Part shown: in pieces, positions 1-6,353 of the stretch
How the letters are laid out: each line of letters begins with the position of its first letter
Numbering within the stretch: position 1 is the stretch's first letter
Assembly (NCBI GenBank): GCA_024636075.1
Contig: JAGXHS010000058.1
Coordinates: 1 to 14,160 of the forward strand
Source of the DNA: Propionibacteriaceae bacterium
GTDB lineage: Bacteria; Actinomycetota; Actinomycetes; Propionibacteriales; Propionibacteriaceae
DNA length: 14,160 nt
Reading direction: 5' to 3'
Made by a program: the position numbers and the translations under genes
The notes under the pieces: generated by a model
The model's input: the letters and a program-made list of their open reading frames with translations, nothing else
What the model was told of the DNA's origin: nothing
Database searches by the model: none

Positions 1-896
1 ACGAACAGGTTGCCCGGGTGTGGGTCGGCGTGGAAGAAGGCGTCGGTGAAGATCTGCTGCAGATAGGTGTCGACCAGCACCTCCGCCACCTCCGCCCGGT
101 CGATGCCGGCTGCCGTGATGGCGTCGTGGTCGCCCAGCTTGATCGCGCTGACGTCCTCGAGAGTCAGCACGCGGCGGGATGTCAACTCCCAGACCACGCG
201 CGGCACGTCGACCCGTGGGTCGTCGGCGAAGTTGGCGGCGAAGGTCTCGGCGTTGGAGGCTTCGGCGAGATAGTCGACCTCTTCCAGGGTCGTGGCGGCG
301 AACTCTTCGACGAGCCCCCGCACGTCGGCCCGGTCGGCGATGGGCCGGTAGTGGGTCAGCCACCCGCCTACCCGACGCAGGGCGGCCAGGTCGACCTCGA
401 TCACCTGGTGGATGTGCGGACGCTGCACTTTGACGACCACGTCGCCGAACCCCAACTCGGCTGCGTCGGCGTCCTGCAGTCGGGCCCGGTGCACCTGACC
501 GAGGGACGCCGCGGCGAGCGGCTCGGTGTCGAACCACGCGAAGTGCTCCAGCAACGGCAGGTCCAACTCACCGAGGGCGACCTCACGGATGGCCGCGAAC
601 TCCTCCGGCGGCACCTCGTCCTGCAACCCGGACAGCTCGGCGGTGATCTCTGGCGGCAGCACGTCGAAGCGCGCTGACAGGAACTGGCCGACCTTGATCA
701 TCAGGCCGCCCATCGAGATCGCCAGCGCCCGGAACCGGACGGCCGTGCGCCGGTTGCGCGAGGCGCGGGTCCGGTTCGAGAGTCGACCCAGACCGAGGCG
801 GCGCAGGACGATCTCCCAGCCGATGACGCTCGCCGTCACCCGAGCGAAGAAGAACACGATCCGCCAATAGCGGGCTCGCAGGACCGACCTCTTCAT
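1..896 (-). CDS. ABC1/UbiB (AarF)-family atypical kinase, partial (C-terminus beyond left edge)
   Basis: Reading the minus strand from the ATG at 896-894 gives 298 residues open to the window edge. The ABC1 landmarks are in order: the KxGQ motif (KVGQ, residues 68-71), the alanine-rich nucleotide loop AAASLGQVH (128-136), the lysine of VVVKVQRP (K156), and the catalytic loop HADPHPGN (289-296), just before the sequence runs out. Family members are ADP/ATP-binding kinase-like proteins tied to ubiquinone or isoprenoid-lipid biology; the substrate of actinobacterial members is mostly unknown. The N-terminus carries a short hydrophobic stretch (about 14-30) that could touch the membrane. A GGAGG ribosome site sits 4 nt before the ATG. 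The gene starts 33 bp downstream of the padR-like gene on the same strand, so the two are probably co-transcribed. The metal-binding DFG-like motif and the C-terminus lie outside the window. Confidence 0.93.
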   Translation of the reverse strand, partial: MKRSVLRARYWRIVFFFARVTASVIGWEIVLRRLGLGRLSNRTRASRNRRTAVRFRALAISMGGLMIKVGQFLSARFDVLPPEITAELSGLQDEVPPEEFAAIREVALGELDLPLLEHFAWFDTEPLAAASLGQVHRARLQDADAAELGFGDVVVKVQRPHIHQVIEVDLAALRRVGGWLTHYRPIADRADVRGLVEEFAATTLEEVDYLAEASNAETFAANFADDPRVDVPRVVWELTSRRVLTLEDVSAIKLGDHDAITAAGIDRAEVAEVLVDTYLQQIFTDAFFHADPHPGNLF

Positions 897-929
897 GCAG
901 CCTCCGGGTGGGTGGTGGTTGCTGGTCGG

Positions 930-1466
930 TCAGTCCTCTGCGAGGACCGCGTAGAGCTGCTTCCGTGCGGTGTCCATGACCGCGGCCGCCGCCGCCCACT
1001 GGGCCGCGGAGCCGGTCTTGCCCACCTGGAAGACGGCCTGCAGCAGCCGTCCGGCAGCCTGATGGTAGCCGCTTCCGCCCGGGACGGCCTCTGCGGCGTC
1101 CTCCCACGGGGCACGCTTGCCGTCGAACTCGGCGACGGCGTCCCGGCCCGATTCCGTCAGGTGGTAGACCTTCTTGCCGGCCGCCTGCTCGGATTCGACG
1201 AGACCCTCGTCGCACAGCAACTGCAGCGTCGGGTACACCGACCCCGCGCTGGGTTTCCAGACGCCACCGCTGCGATCGGCGAGCTCGTGGATGATCTGGT
1301 AACCGTGCATGGGCTCCTCGGACAGCAGCCGCAGGATGGCCGTCCGGATGTCGCCGCGGCCCGCGCGGCGACCACCCGGGGCGGCGAATCCCTGTAGGCG
1401 ACCCGCCATGCCGGCCAGGGGCCAGCCGTGGCCCAGCGTGCTGGAGGAGTAGTGACGACCGTGCAT
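930..1466 (-). CDS. PadR-family transcriptional regulator
   Basis: The protein is 178 aa from the ATG at 1466, with AAGGGGA a few bases upstream as ribosome site. An in-frame ATG at 1496 (extra residues MSLTEAKGNI) is possible but lies inside the putative operator, so the downstream start is preferred. After a short Gly/His/Arg-rich leader it has the PadR winged-helix signature: GDIRTAILRLLSEEPMHGY, the recognition-helix region SGGVWKPSAGSVYPTLQLL, and the wing GLVESEQAAGKKVYHLTESG. A helical C-terminal domain follows (about 100-178) that would mediate dimerisation. PadR proteins are usually repressors of a neighbouring membrane or efflux gene and of themselves. Here the only downstream partner visible is the ABC1-type kinase 33 bp away. 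A 22-bp near-palindrome directly upstream fits autoregulation. The ligand cannot be told from the sequence. Confidence 0.93.
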   Translation of the reverse strand: MHGRHYSSSTLGHGWPLAGMAGRLQGFAAPGGRRAGRGDIRTAILRLLSEEPMHGYQIIHELADRSGGVWKPSAGSVYPTLQLLCDEGLVESEQAAGKKVYHLTESGRDAVAEFDGKRAPWEDAAEAVPGGSGYHQAAGRLLQAVFQVGKTGSAAQWAAAAAVMDTARKQLYAVLAED

Positions 1467-1489
1467 GATGTTCCCCTTCGCTTCGGTCA

Positions 1490-1511
1490 ACGACATATCG
1501 TGATCTGTCGT
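1490..1511. promoter_or_regulatory. Putative PadR operator (22-bp imperfect palindrome)
   Basis: Arms ACGACA (1490-1495) and TGTCGT (1506-1511) are exact reverse complements. The inner ATC (1497-1499) and GAT (1502-1504) also pair in register, so 9 of 11 symmetric positions match. It lies about 24 bp upstream of the padR ATG at 1466, where the promoter should be. PadR dimers typically bind such dyads near their own gene. The role is inferred, not shown. Confidence 0.55.
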
Positions 1512-1606
1512 AAACAGTAGCAACGGTCTCCAAAGGCGCGGGCCTGAGCCTGGGAGCCAGGGCGTGTCTGGCACATGGATCGGCGGTGCGCTGAGAGTCT
1601 GATCGC

Positions 1607-1717
1607 ATGTCGCGGCTTCAAGTGCTCTCGGATGCTCAGTGGTTGTTGATCGAGTTGCTGTTGTTTCGGATGGAAGTGCGAGGCCTGCATGGCCCGGTCG
1701 TCGTAGCGGCTGGGTGA
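1607..1717 (+). pseudogene. IS5-family transposase N-terminal stub
   Basis: The ATG at 1607 opens a 36-codon frame beginning MSRLQVLSDAQWLLIELLL. This closely resembles the start of IS5-type transposases (pattern MSRxxxLSDAQWxxIExLL). The match stops after about 20 residues, and the frame ends at a TGA at 1715-1717 with no downstream DDE domain. The sequence GGGCGTGTC about 50 bp upstream (from 1559) resembles the terminal repeat often found at such elements, so this may be a left-end relic. It is not functional. It lies between the padR operator and the 3' end of the alpha/beta hydrolase gene. Confidence 0.6.
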
Positions 1718-1734
1718 AGCTGGCGGCAGCCTGC

Positions 1735-2394
1735 CTATGAGGAAGGCTGCGGGTGGGCGACCGAGCCCGCCCACTGCGCGACAGCATCGCGCACCTGCTG
1801 GTCCCCGACGAGCTGGAAGTGGCTCAGCTCCGGGAACTCCACGAGGTCCGCACCGTAGTACTCGGCCACCGGACGGCCGCGTGTGGCGACGTAGTCGCGC
1901 CCGGCCACGACGAGCAGAGGGCAGTTGATCGCCGGGATGCTGATACCGCGCTTACGCTCGCACCGACCCAGCAGGGACTCGGGCCGGTGACGCATGCCCG
2001 GCACCGATGGGCCGTAGACGGACTCGGCGTCATAAGTGCCGGTCTCCAACGGCCAGTCGGGGTCGCCGCCGTCGATCTCCGCGGGGACGCTGGGCTCGAT
2101 CACCACCAGGGCGGTGGGCTGACAGTGGCGCGCGGCCATCATCGCGACCAGGCCACCCATGCTCCAGCCGCAGAGGACCGCCGGTTGGTCATCGACCGCG
2201 GCCAGCACCCGGTTGGCGTAGTCGGTCATGGTGGCGTGGGCCACGTCGAGCCCCTCCTGGAGATCGGGGATGCGCACGTCCTCGCCGGGCCACCGGGCGG
2301 CCCACCCGTCGAACACCCAGGGGCCGGACGTGGCGCCGTGCACCAGCACGACCCGGCGACCGGCGGATGCTTGCGGCGTGGTGATCTCGTTCAC
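1735..2394 (-). CDS. Alpha/beta hydrolase
   Basis: This is a 219-aa single-domain alpha/beta hydrolase. Visible signatures are the oxyanion-hole strand VVLVHGATSGPW (residues 15-26), the nucleophile elbow GWSMGG with Ser78, an acid in VVAGRD (Asp167) and the catalytic His192 in ELSHFQLV. The lid region between about 100 and 150 is short. The triad supports ester or related hydrolysis; no substrate can be assigned. The start is a GTG at 2394. No good ribosome site precedes it, but TAGTCT ends six bases upstream, which fits a leaderless transcript. There is no signal peptide, so it is cytoplasmic. The gene ends 17 bp from the IS5-type stub and stands alone on its strand here. Confidence 0.88.
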   Translation of the reverse strand: MNEITTPQASAGRRVVLVHGATSGPWVFDGWAARWPGEDVRIPDLQEGLDVAHATMTDYANRVLAAVDDQPAVLCGWSMGGLVAMMAARHCQPTALVVIEPSVPAEIDGGDPDWPLETGTYDAESVYGPSVPGMRHRPESLLGRCERKRGISIPAINCPLLVVAGRDYVATRGRPVAEYYGADLVEFPELSHFQLVGDQQVRDAVAQWAGSVAHPQPSS

Positions 2395-2400
2395 ACTCCC

Positions 2401-2406
2401 AGACTA
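2401..2406 (-). promoter_or_regulatory. Candidate -10 element for a leaderless hydrolase transcript
   Basis: On the minus strand TAGTCT fits the actinobacterial TANNNT -10 pattern and is followed by six bases and then the GTG start at 2394. That is the usual geometry of leaderless mRNAs. No convincing -35 is visible. Confidence 0.35.
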
Positions 2407-2444
2407 TGCGAAGACCTGACTTCGGCTGCTCGACTCAGGGCCTG

Positions 2445-2467
2445 GGCCTCGGCGAATCGCCGAGGCC
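2445..2467. terminator. Perfect 10-bp stem hairpin, possible U-less terminator
   Basis: GGCCTCGGCG (2445-2454) and CGCCGAGGCC (2458-2467) are perfect reverse complements around a 3-base loop. Neither strand has a T-run after the stem, so it is not a canonical intrinsic terminator. U-less hairpins are proposed as terminators in actinobacteria. It lies between the small gene ending at 2625 and the hydrolase start at 2394, where a minus-strand terminator would be expected. A protein-binding dyad is the alternative. Confidence 0.45.
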
Positions 2468-2624
2468 GGAAGAACGAAGCACAACCCACGCCCTTCACCA
2501 AGGGTGACGCCTCATGAGAATCCCCCGACATGTCCGAAGACTCCAGGATGCTGTTCAGTTTGGTGCGGGAGTCGTCATCCCGGTAGTGGCCTTGATTGCC
2601 ACGTGTCTGAAACAGAACGTCCAG

Positions 2625-2954
2625 TCACTCGACCCCATGCTTTGCCATGAGTTCAGATGCAGCATCGAGCCCACCCGCAGCGTAGGCCCGCCAATCGGGG
2701 CCCTGATTCACCCGACGCTCAACCTCGGCCTGCCACCGCACACCGAGCGCCACGAGCGCCACCTCCGGCGTGACCTCGTCACCCCTGTTGCGCATGAGCT
2801 CGCTCGCCGCCGCCAACCGCCCCTCGTGGAACTTGTACGCGGGGAAAGAATCGCCGTTCTTCGCCCGCGTGCACGCGGACTGATTGCCGCCGAGCGCGGT
2901 GAGCTCACTCAGCGCTGCGATACGCAGTGTCGCAGCCGACTCGCGGACCCCCAT
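2625..2954 (-). CDS. Small hypothetical protein with internal repeat
   Basis: I do not recognise this 109-aa protein. The start is the ATG at 2954, because GGAGGAGG lies at -10 to -3 before it; a GTG at 2966 in the same frame is part of that ribosome site. The protein is mainly helical and soluble, without signal peptide or membrane segment. Two short segments look alike: GRLAAASELMRNRGDE (residues 45-60) and GGLDAASELMAKHGVE (94-109), sharing G-x-L-x-AASELM and the final Gly and Glu. This suggests a duplicated helix-turn unit. It contains single Cys (28) and Trp (74, 88) residues but no catalytic pattern. It stands alone between the hairpin at 2445-2467 and the decayed metal-receptor fragment. 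The excellent ribosome site and sensible composition argue it is expressed. Confidence 0.6.
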   Translation of the reverse strand: MGVRESAATLRIAALSELTALGGNQSACTRAKNGDSFPAYKFHEGRLAAASELMRNRGDEVTPEVALVALGVRWQAEVERRVNQGPDWRAYAAGGLDAASELMAKHGVE

Positions 2955-2991
2955 TCCCTCCTCCACGCCTTACACCCTAGTTCAGGCCGAG

Positions 2992-3163
2992 ACGCAGAAG
3001 GACCCTGACATCTGGGCGATCATCCGCTGCGCTGCGGATCTGGCGGTGTGCAACAAGCAGGCGAACCGAAGAACTGGACTTCCCTCGACTGCCTGAGGCC
3101 GGTGTGGCCGCCTGGGTGACGGTGATGGAGACGGTGCCCGAGGCTCCGTCCCGGTCCACTGAG
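2992..3163 (+). pseudogene. Frameshifted fragment of a BtuF-like metal-receptor gene
   Basis: This stretch matches the middle of the intact metal-receptor gene at 8099-8263, in the same orientation. Shared peptides include AIIR, a DL-VCNK block, and, after a frame change, ELD-x-x-RL-x-EAGVA-x-WVTV-x-ETVP. An extra base near 3069-3071 shifts the frame and leads to a stop at 3094-3096. Neither the start nor the C-terminal half of the gene is present, so it cannot encode a working protein. By eye about four in five bases agree with the intact copy. It may be a decayed local duplication or a related paralogue brought in separately. Confidence 0.8.
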
Positions 3164-3303
3164 GGAGCCCAGCTCAAACGCCGCTCGTCAGCCGATGGGA
3201 ACTGAGCGCTGTTACGAGTCCGTTTCCTCACGTCGGTGGGAGGCGAGCTCCTGACGGACTCGCGCGAGTTCAGTCTCAACTTCTGCCACGGGCGTTGGTG
3301 GGT
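3164..3303. other. Unassigned gap between gene relics
   Basis: No convincing gene is seen. On the minus strand, 3215-3289 reads as a short heptad-like peptide (VAEVETELARVRQELAS...) ending at a stop at 3212-3214. It resembles a coiled coil of the sort found in IS3 OrfA proteins, but it is too short and too generic to call. Confidence 0.3.
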
Positions 3304-3448
3304 GGGTCCATAGACCAGTTCTGCCTTGTAGTGGCCGTTGACCGTCTCCAGCGAGGGCGTTGTCGAAGCTGTCCCCGACGGTCCCGATCGAGGGGGTGGC
3401 CCCTATCTCGGCGAGACGTTCGCCGTAGCGAATCGACGTGAATTGATT
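3304..3448 (-). pseudogene. IS3-family transposase (OrfB) fragment, frameshifted
   Basis: The minus strand encodes a peptide running from FTSIRYGERLAEIGATP through SIGTVGDSFDNALA. This is the hallmark region of the IS3 OrfB integrase core just before the catalytic Glu. One extra G at about 3348-3350 breaks the frame. Reading past it restores ETVNGHYKAELVYGP, including the expected Glu. The first two catalytic Asp residues and the C-terminus are absent, so this is a dead internal fragment of about 145 bp. It lies directly downstream of the aldehyde dehydrogenase gene on the same strand. Confidence 0.82.
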
Positions 3449-3531
3449 GGGCTCAACCGGTTGTGTTTCCAGCCGCGGGACCAGCGCACCAAGACGTGGA
3501 GTGGTGTGTCCCGGGTTGCTCAGGGCGCGCA

Positions 3532-5034
3532 TCAGACCGAGAAGTCGACCCCTTGGGCGAGCGCGACCGACCCGGAATAGTTGATCGTGTTGGTGGCCCG
3601 GCGCATGTAGGAGCGCCACGCATCGGACCCGGATTCGCGTCCGCCACCGGTCGCTTTTTCACCGCCGAACGCTCCGCCGATTTCGGCGCCTGACGTCCCG
3701 ACGTTCACGTTGGCAATACCGGTGTCAGCTTCGGCGAGGAACCGCTCGGCCTCGGCGTGGTCATTGGTGAAGATTCCCGCCGACAAGCCCTGGACGACGC
3801 CGTTGTGCATCGCGATGGCTTCATCGAGGTCGTCGTAGCTCAGCACGTACAGGATCGGTGCGAAGGTCTCCTCCAACACCACCCCCGACTGCTCCGGGAC
3901 GCGCACCAGAGCGGGACGCGCCCAATGACCTCCTGCACCCACATCAACCCGTTCGCCGCCACAGATGACCTCACCACCTGCCTCTGATGCAGCCTTCAGA
4001 GCTGCCTGCATCGCCTCGTAGGAGGCTTCGCTCACCAGCGGCCCGACGAGCGTTCCCTGCTCGAACGGGTCACCGATCGGCAACCGGTCGAACGCAGCCG
4101 CCAGCTTTGAGACGACGTCGTCAGCCAGGTAGCGGTGGACGATCAGCCGACGATTGGACGTGCAACGCTGGCCGGCCGTCCCTGCGGCCGCGAACACGAT
4201 GGAATTGATCGCCACCGACATGTCGGCCGACGGTGTGACGATCGTGGCGTTGTTGCCGCCCAGTTCCAGCAACGATCGACCGAATCTGGCTGCCACTCGC
4301 GGACCCACCTCGCGCCCCATCCGGGTCGATCCGGTGGCGCTGACGAGCGCGACCCGTGGATCGTCGACGAGGGCCGCACCCGCATCGCGGCCACCGAGGA
4401 CGAGCTGGTGGATTCCCTCGGGGGCGCCGAGCTCACGGGCCGCCCGCTCCAGCAGCGCAGCACAGCCCAGCGCGCACAGCGGCGTCAGCTCTGATGGTTT
4501 CCACACGACCGTGTCGCCACACGCCAACGCGACAGCGGTGTTCCACGACCAGACCGCTACCGGGAAGTTGAACGCCGAGATGACCCCGACCACGCCGAGC
4601 GGGTGCCAGACCTCCTGCAGTCGGTGGCCGGGACGCTCCGAAGGCATCGTCTTGCCGTAGAGCTGGCGGGACAGTCCGACCGCGAAGTCGCAGATGTCGA
4701 TCATCTCCTGCACCTCGCCAAGTGCTTCAGAGGTGATCTTGCCGACCTCGATCGTCACCAGCGTGGCGAGGGTCTGCTTGTGTTCGCCGAGCAGCTCGCC
4801 GAGACGTTTCACCAGCGCGCCCCGCACCGGAGCCGGGACGTTTCGCCACTCGTCGAACGCGGCATCTGCCTTGGTGATCGCGTCGCGCATGCTTGGGGTG
4901 GCAGGCACCGGGAACAGATCCTCACCGGTCAGCGGCGACCGGGCGATCAGGTGACCGGTGGGGGCGTCGGTGTCCACGCCGAGGTCACGCAGTGCGGAGC
5001 GGGCGAGATCGATCAGTTCAGCGTTCGTTTTCAT
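3532..5034 (-). CDS. amaB: ALDH7-type 2-aminoadipate semialdehyde / piperideine-6-carboxylate dehydrogenase
   Basis: This is a 500-aa NAD(P)+-dependent aldehyde dehydrogenase, a normal length for the family. Landmarks are FNFPVAVWSWN (Asn156), WKPSELTP (Lys179), the glycine motif SATGSTRMG (232-240), ELGGNN with general base Glu257, and GQRCTSNRR with nucleophile Cys291. The tail GGEKATGGGRESGSDAW plus RSYMRRATNTINYS is the antiquitin (ALDH7) signature, which points to 2-aminoadipate semialdehyde as substrate. The ATG at 5034 has GAGGAG six bases upstream and overlaps the end of the DUF1338 gene by 17 bp, implying translational coupling. As third gene of the lat operon it would oxidise the Lat product to 2-aminoadipate. 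The symbol is by analogy with Pseudomonas AmaB; pcd is used in other actinobacteria. Confidence 0.92.
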   Translation of the reverse strand: MKTNAELIDLARSALRDLGVDTDAPTGHLIARSPLTGEDLFPVPATPSMRDAITKADAAFDEWRNVPAPVRGALVKRLGELLGEHKQTLATLVTIEVGKITSEALGEVQEMIDICDFAVGLSRQLYGKTMPSERPGHRLQEVWHPLGVVGVISAFNFPVAVWSWNTAVALACGDTVVWKPSELTPLCALGCAALLERAARELGAPEGIHQLVLGGRDAGAALVDDPRVALVSATGSTRMGREVGPRVAARFGRSLLELGGNNATIVTPSADMSVAINSIVFAAAGTAGQRCTSNRRLIVHRYLADDVVSKLAAAFDRLPIGDPFEQGTLVGPLVSEASYEAMQAALKAASEAGGEVICGGERVDVGAGGHWARPALVRVPEQSGVVLEETFAPILYVLSYDDLDEAIAMHNGVVQGLSAGIFTNDHAEAERFLAEADTGIANVNVGTSGAEIGGAFGGEKATGGGRESGSDAWRSYMRRATNTINYSGSVALAQGVDFSV

Positions 5035-6346
5035 CACCGTCTCCTCGGCTCCGTGTCGCAGAAGCATCGCTTTGTGCCCGGTACAACTCCATGGTGTCGC
5101 AGACTGGGCGTCCCATCGCTTCAGCGAGCCACGCCTCGTCGCGGTGCGCGCCTTCGCGCGATGCATCCCGGCTGCCTGCATCCGACAGGTTGGAAGCAAA
5201 TATGCCAGCTGCCGAGCGCGGCAGGAAGTCCTCGTACACGATGGGGGTTCGAACCACCTGATCGCCCTTCCTCTCGTACTCGAACCAAGCCAAACCCGCG
5301 TCGGCGAGTCCGTCCTCGGTCGCGGGCAGATTGGCCCGCCAGACGTCGAGTTTGATCTCGTTGCGCTCGGCCGCATCCAGACCGGCCGATCGCTCGTCCA
5401 CCTCGGCGATCATCACGTCGTAGAGGTCGCGTCCCGTCTGGGTCAGCGCGATGCCGCGCTGCTCGACCTCACCGAACCGGACGCTCAACTCACCGTCGGT
5501 GACCAACCCGTCGGTTTCGCGGAACCTGCGCCGCTCGGCGAGCGCCTTGAACGACGTCTGGCGCAGCAATACGTCTGGGCCCTCCCATGCTGGTGGGCCT
5601 TGCACTTCGTCGATCATCGCGATGCCGAGCGCGCTCATCCGGGCGTAGAGGTCGTCGATGTCGAGGACACGGGGCGTGAGGTGGTTGATGTGCGTCGCGC
5701 GGACGCCGCCGATGTCGGCGGCGACGCCCGAGATGCGTGCCAGCCGGGCGTACCAGGCGCGGTCCACCGGTTCACCGGACAACTCGAACGATCCGGTGGC
5801 GAGTTCAAGGAACCGCTCGGCGTCGGTGTCGCCCAGTTCGCCATCGGCCTCGGCACGTTCGGCCAGGACGATCAACTCGTCGGGGAACAACTGCCGGGAG
5901 GCCAGGAACTCGTCGAGCGCAGCGGTCAGGCCGGCGTCGAAGTAGCGCCGATCGTCGGTGACGAGCACCGAGGTGAAGACTCGGAACGGGTTGATCGCGA
6001 GCGCATCCCTGGTCGTCGGGCGGAAAGCGGTGGACACGATGGGTAGGGAGGTGGTGGCGTCTCCGCGCAGGTCGTAGAAGCCGACCGGGGCCATGCCGAG
6101 GGCAGCGAAGATCTGGGCGACCTGGCGCAGCTCGGTTGCCGTCCCGACCCTGATGGCGCCGTGGCGTTCGGCGGTGACGCGATCGATCCGTCCGAGACGC
6201 TCTGCGGTGACGGGATGCGCGGCGAGGTAGTCGGTGTTCACTGCGGTGGAGACGTCGACGAGCGTGTTGTAGGCGGGCACCTCGGTGCCGTACATGCGTG
6301 ACAGCGAACGGGAAAAGGCGGCCCGCAGGTCGTGGGTGTTGTGCAT
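5018..6346 (-). CDS. hglS: DUF1338 2-oxoadipate dioxygenase/decarboxylase (D-2-hydroxyglutarate synthase-like)
   Basis: This 442-aa protein belongs to the DUF1338 family, whose Pseudomonas putida member HglS is an Fe(II) enzyme turning 2-oxoadipate into D-2-hydroxyglutarate with loss of CO2. Candidate metal and substrate residues are present: His62 and Arg66 in AERHGAIRVG (matching H70/R74 of HglS as I recall them), His219 in ATHINHLTPR and a Glu in FGEVEQRGIAL (293 or 295). The ATG at 6346 is preceded by AGGAG and lies 7 nt after the lat stop; its 3' end overlaps the aldehyde dehydrogenase start by 17 bp. This tight packing between two lysine-degradation genes supports a role in the same pathway, one step after 2-aminoadipate is transaminated. 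The C-terminal 40 residues are acidic/Arg-rich and probably flexible. Confidence 0.87.
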   Translation of the reverse strand: MHNTHDLRAAFSRSLSRMYGTEVPAYNTLVDVSTAVNTDYLAAHPVTAERLGRIDRVTAERHGAIRVGTATELRQVAQIFAALGMAPVGFYDLRGDATTSLPIVSTAFRPTTRDALAINPFRVFTSVLVTDDRRYFDAGLTAALDEFLASRQLFPDELIVLAERAEADGELGDTDAERFLELATGSFELSGEPVDRAWYARLARISGVAADIGGVRATHINHLTPRVLDIDDLYARMSALGIAMIDEVQGPPAWEGPDVLLRQTSFKALAERRRFRETDGLVTDGELSVRFGEVEQRGIALTQTGRDLYDVMIAEVDERSAGLDAAERNEIKLDVWRANLPATEDGLADAGLAWFEYERKGDQVVRTPIVYEDFLPRSAAGIFASNLSDAGSRDASREGAHRDEAWLAEAMGRPVCDTMELYRAQSDASATRSRGDGDENER

Positions 6347-6353
6347 CGCGCTC

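Noticed and set aside
583..1608. 341-codon minus-strand frame across the kinase and padR genes
   Set aside because: It is out of frame with both recognisable proteins and is Arg/Pro/Gly-rich, as expected of a shadow.
1682..1720. Minus-strand SRYDDRAMQ as a transposase C-terminus
   Set aside because: The match to the RYDK motif is too short to annotate on its own; it is noted only with the IS5-type relic.
3215..3289. Short coiled-coil peptide as an IS3 OrfA relic
   Set aside because: It is only 25 residues of generic heptad pattern, without the helix-turn-helix of OrfA.
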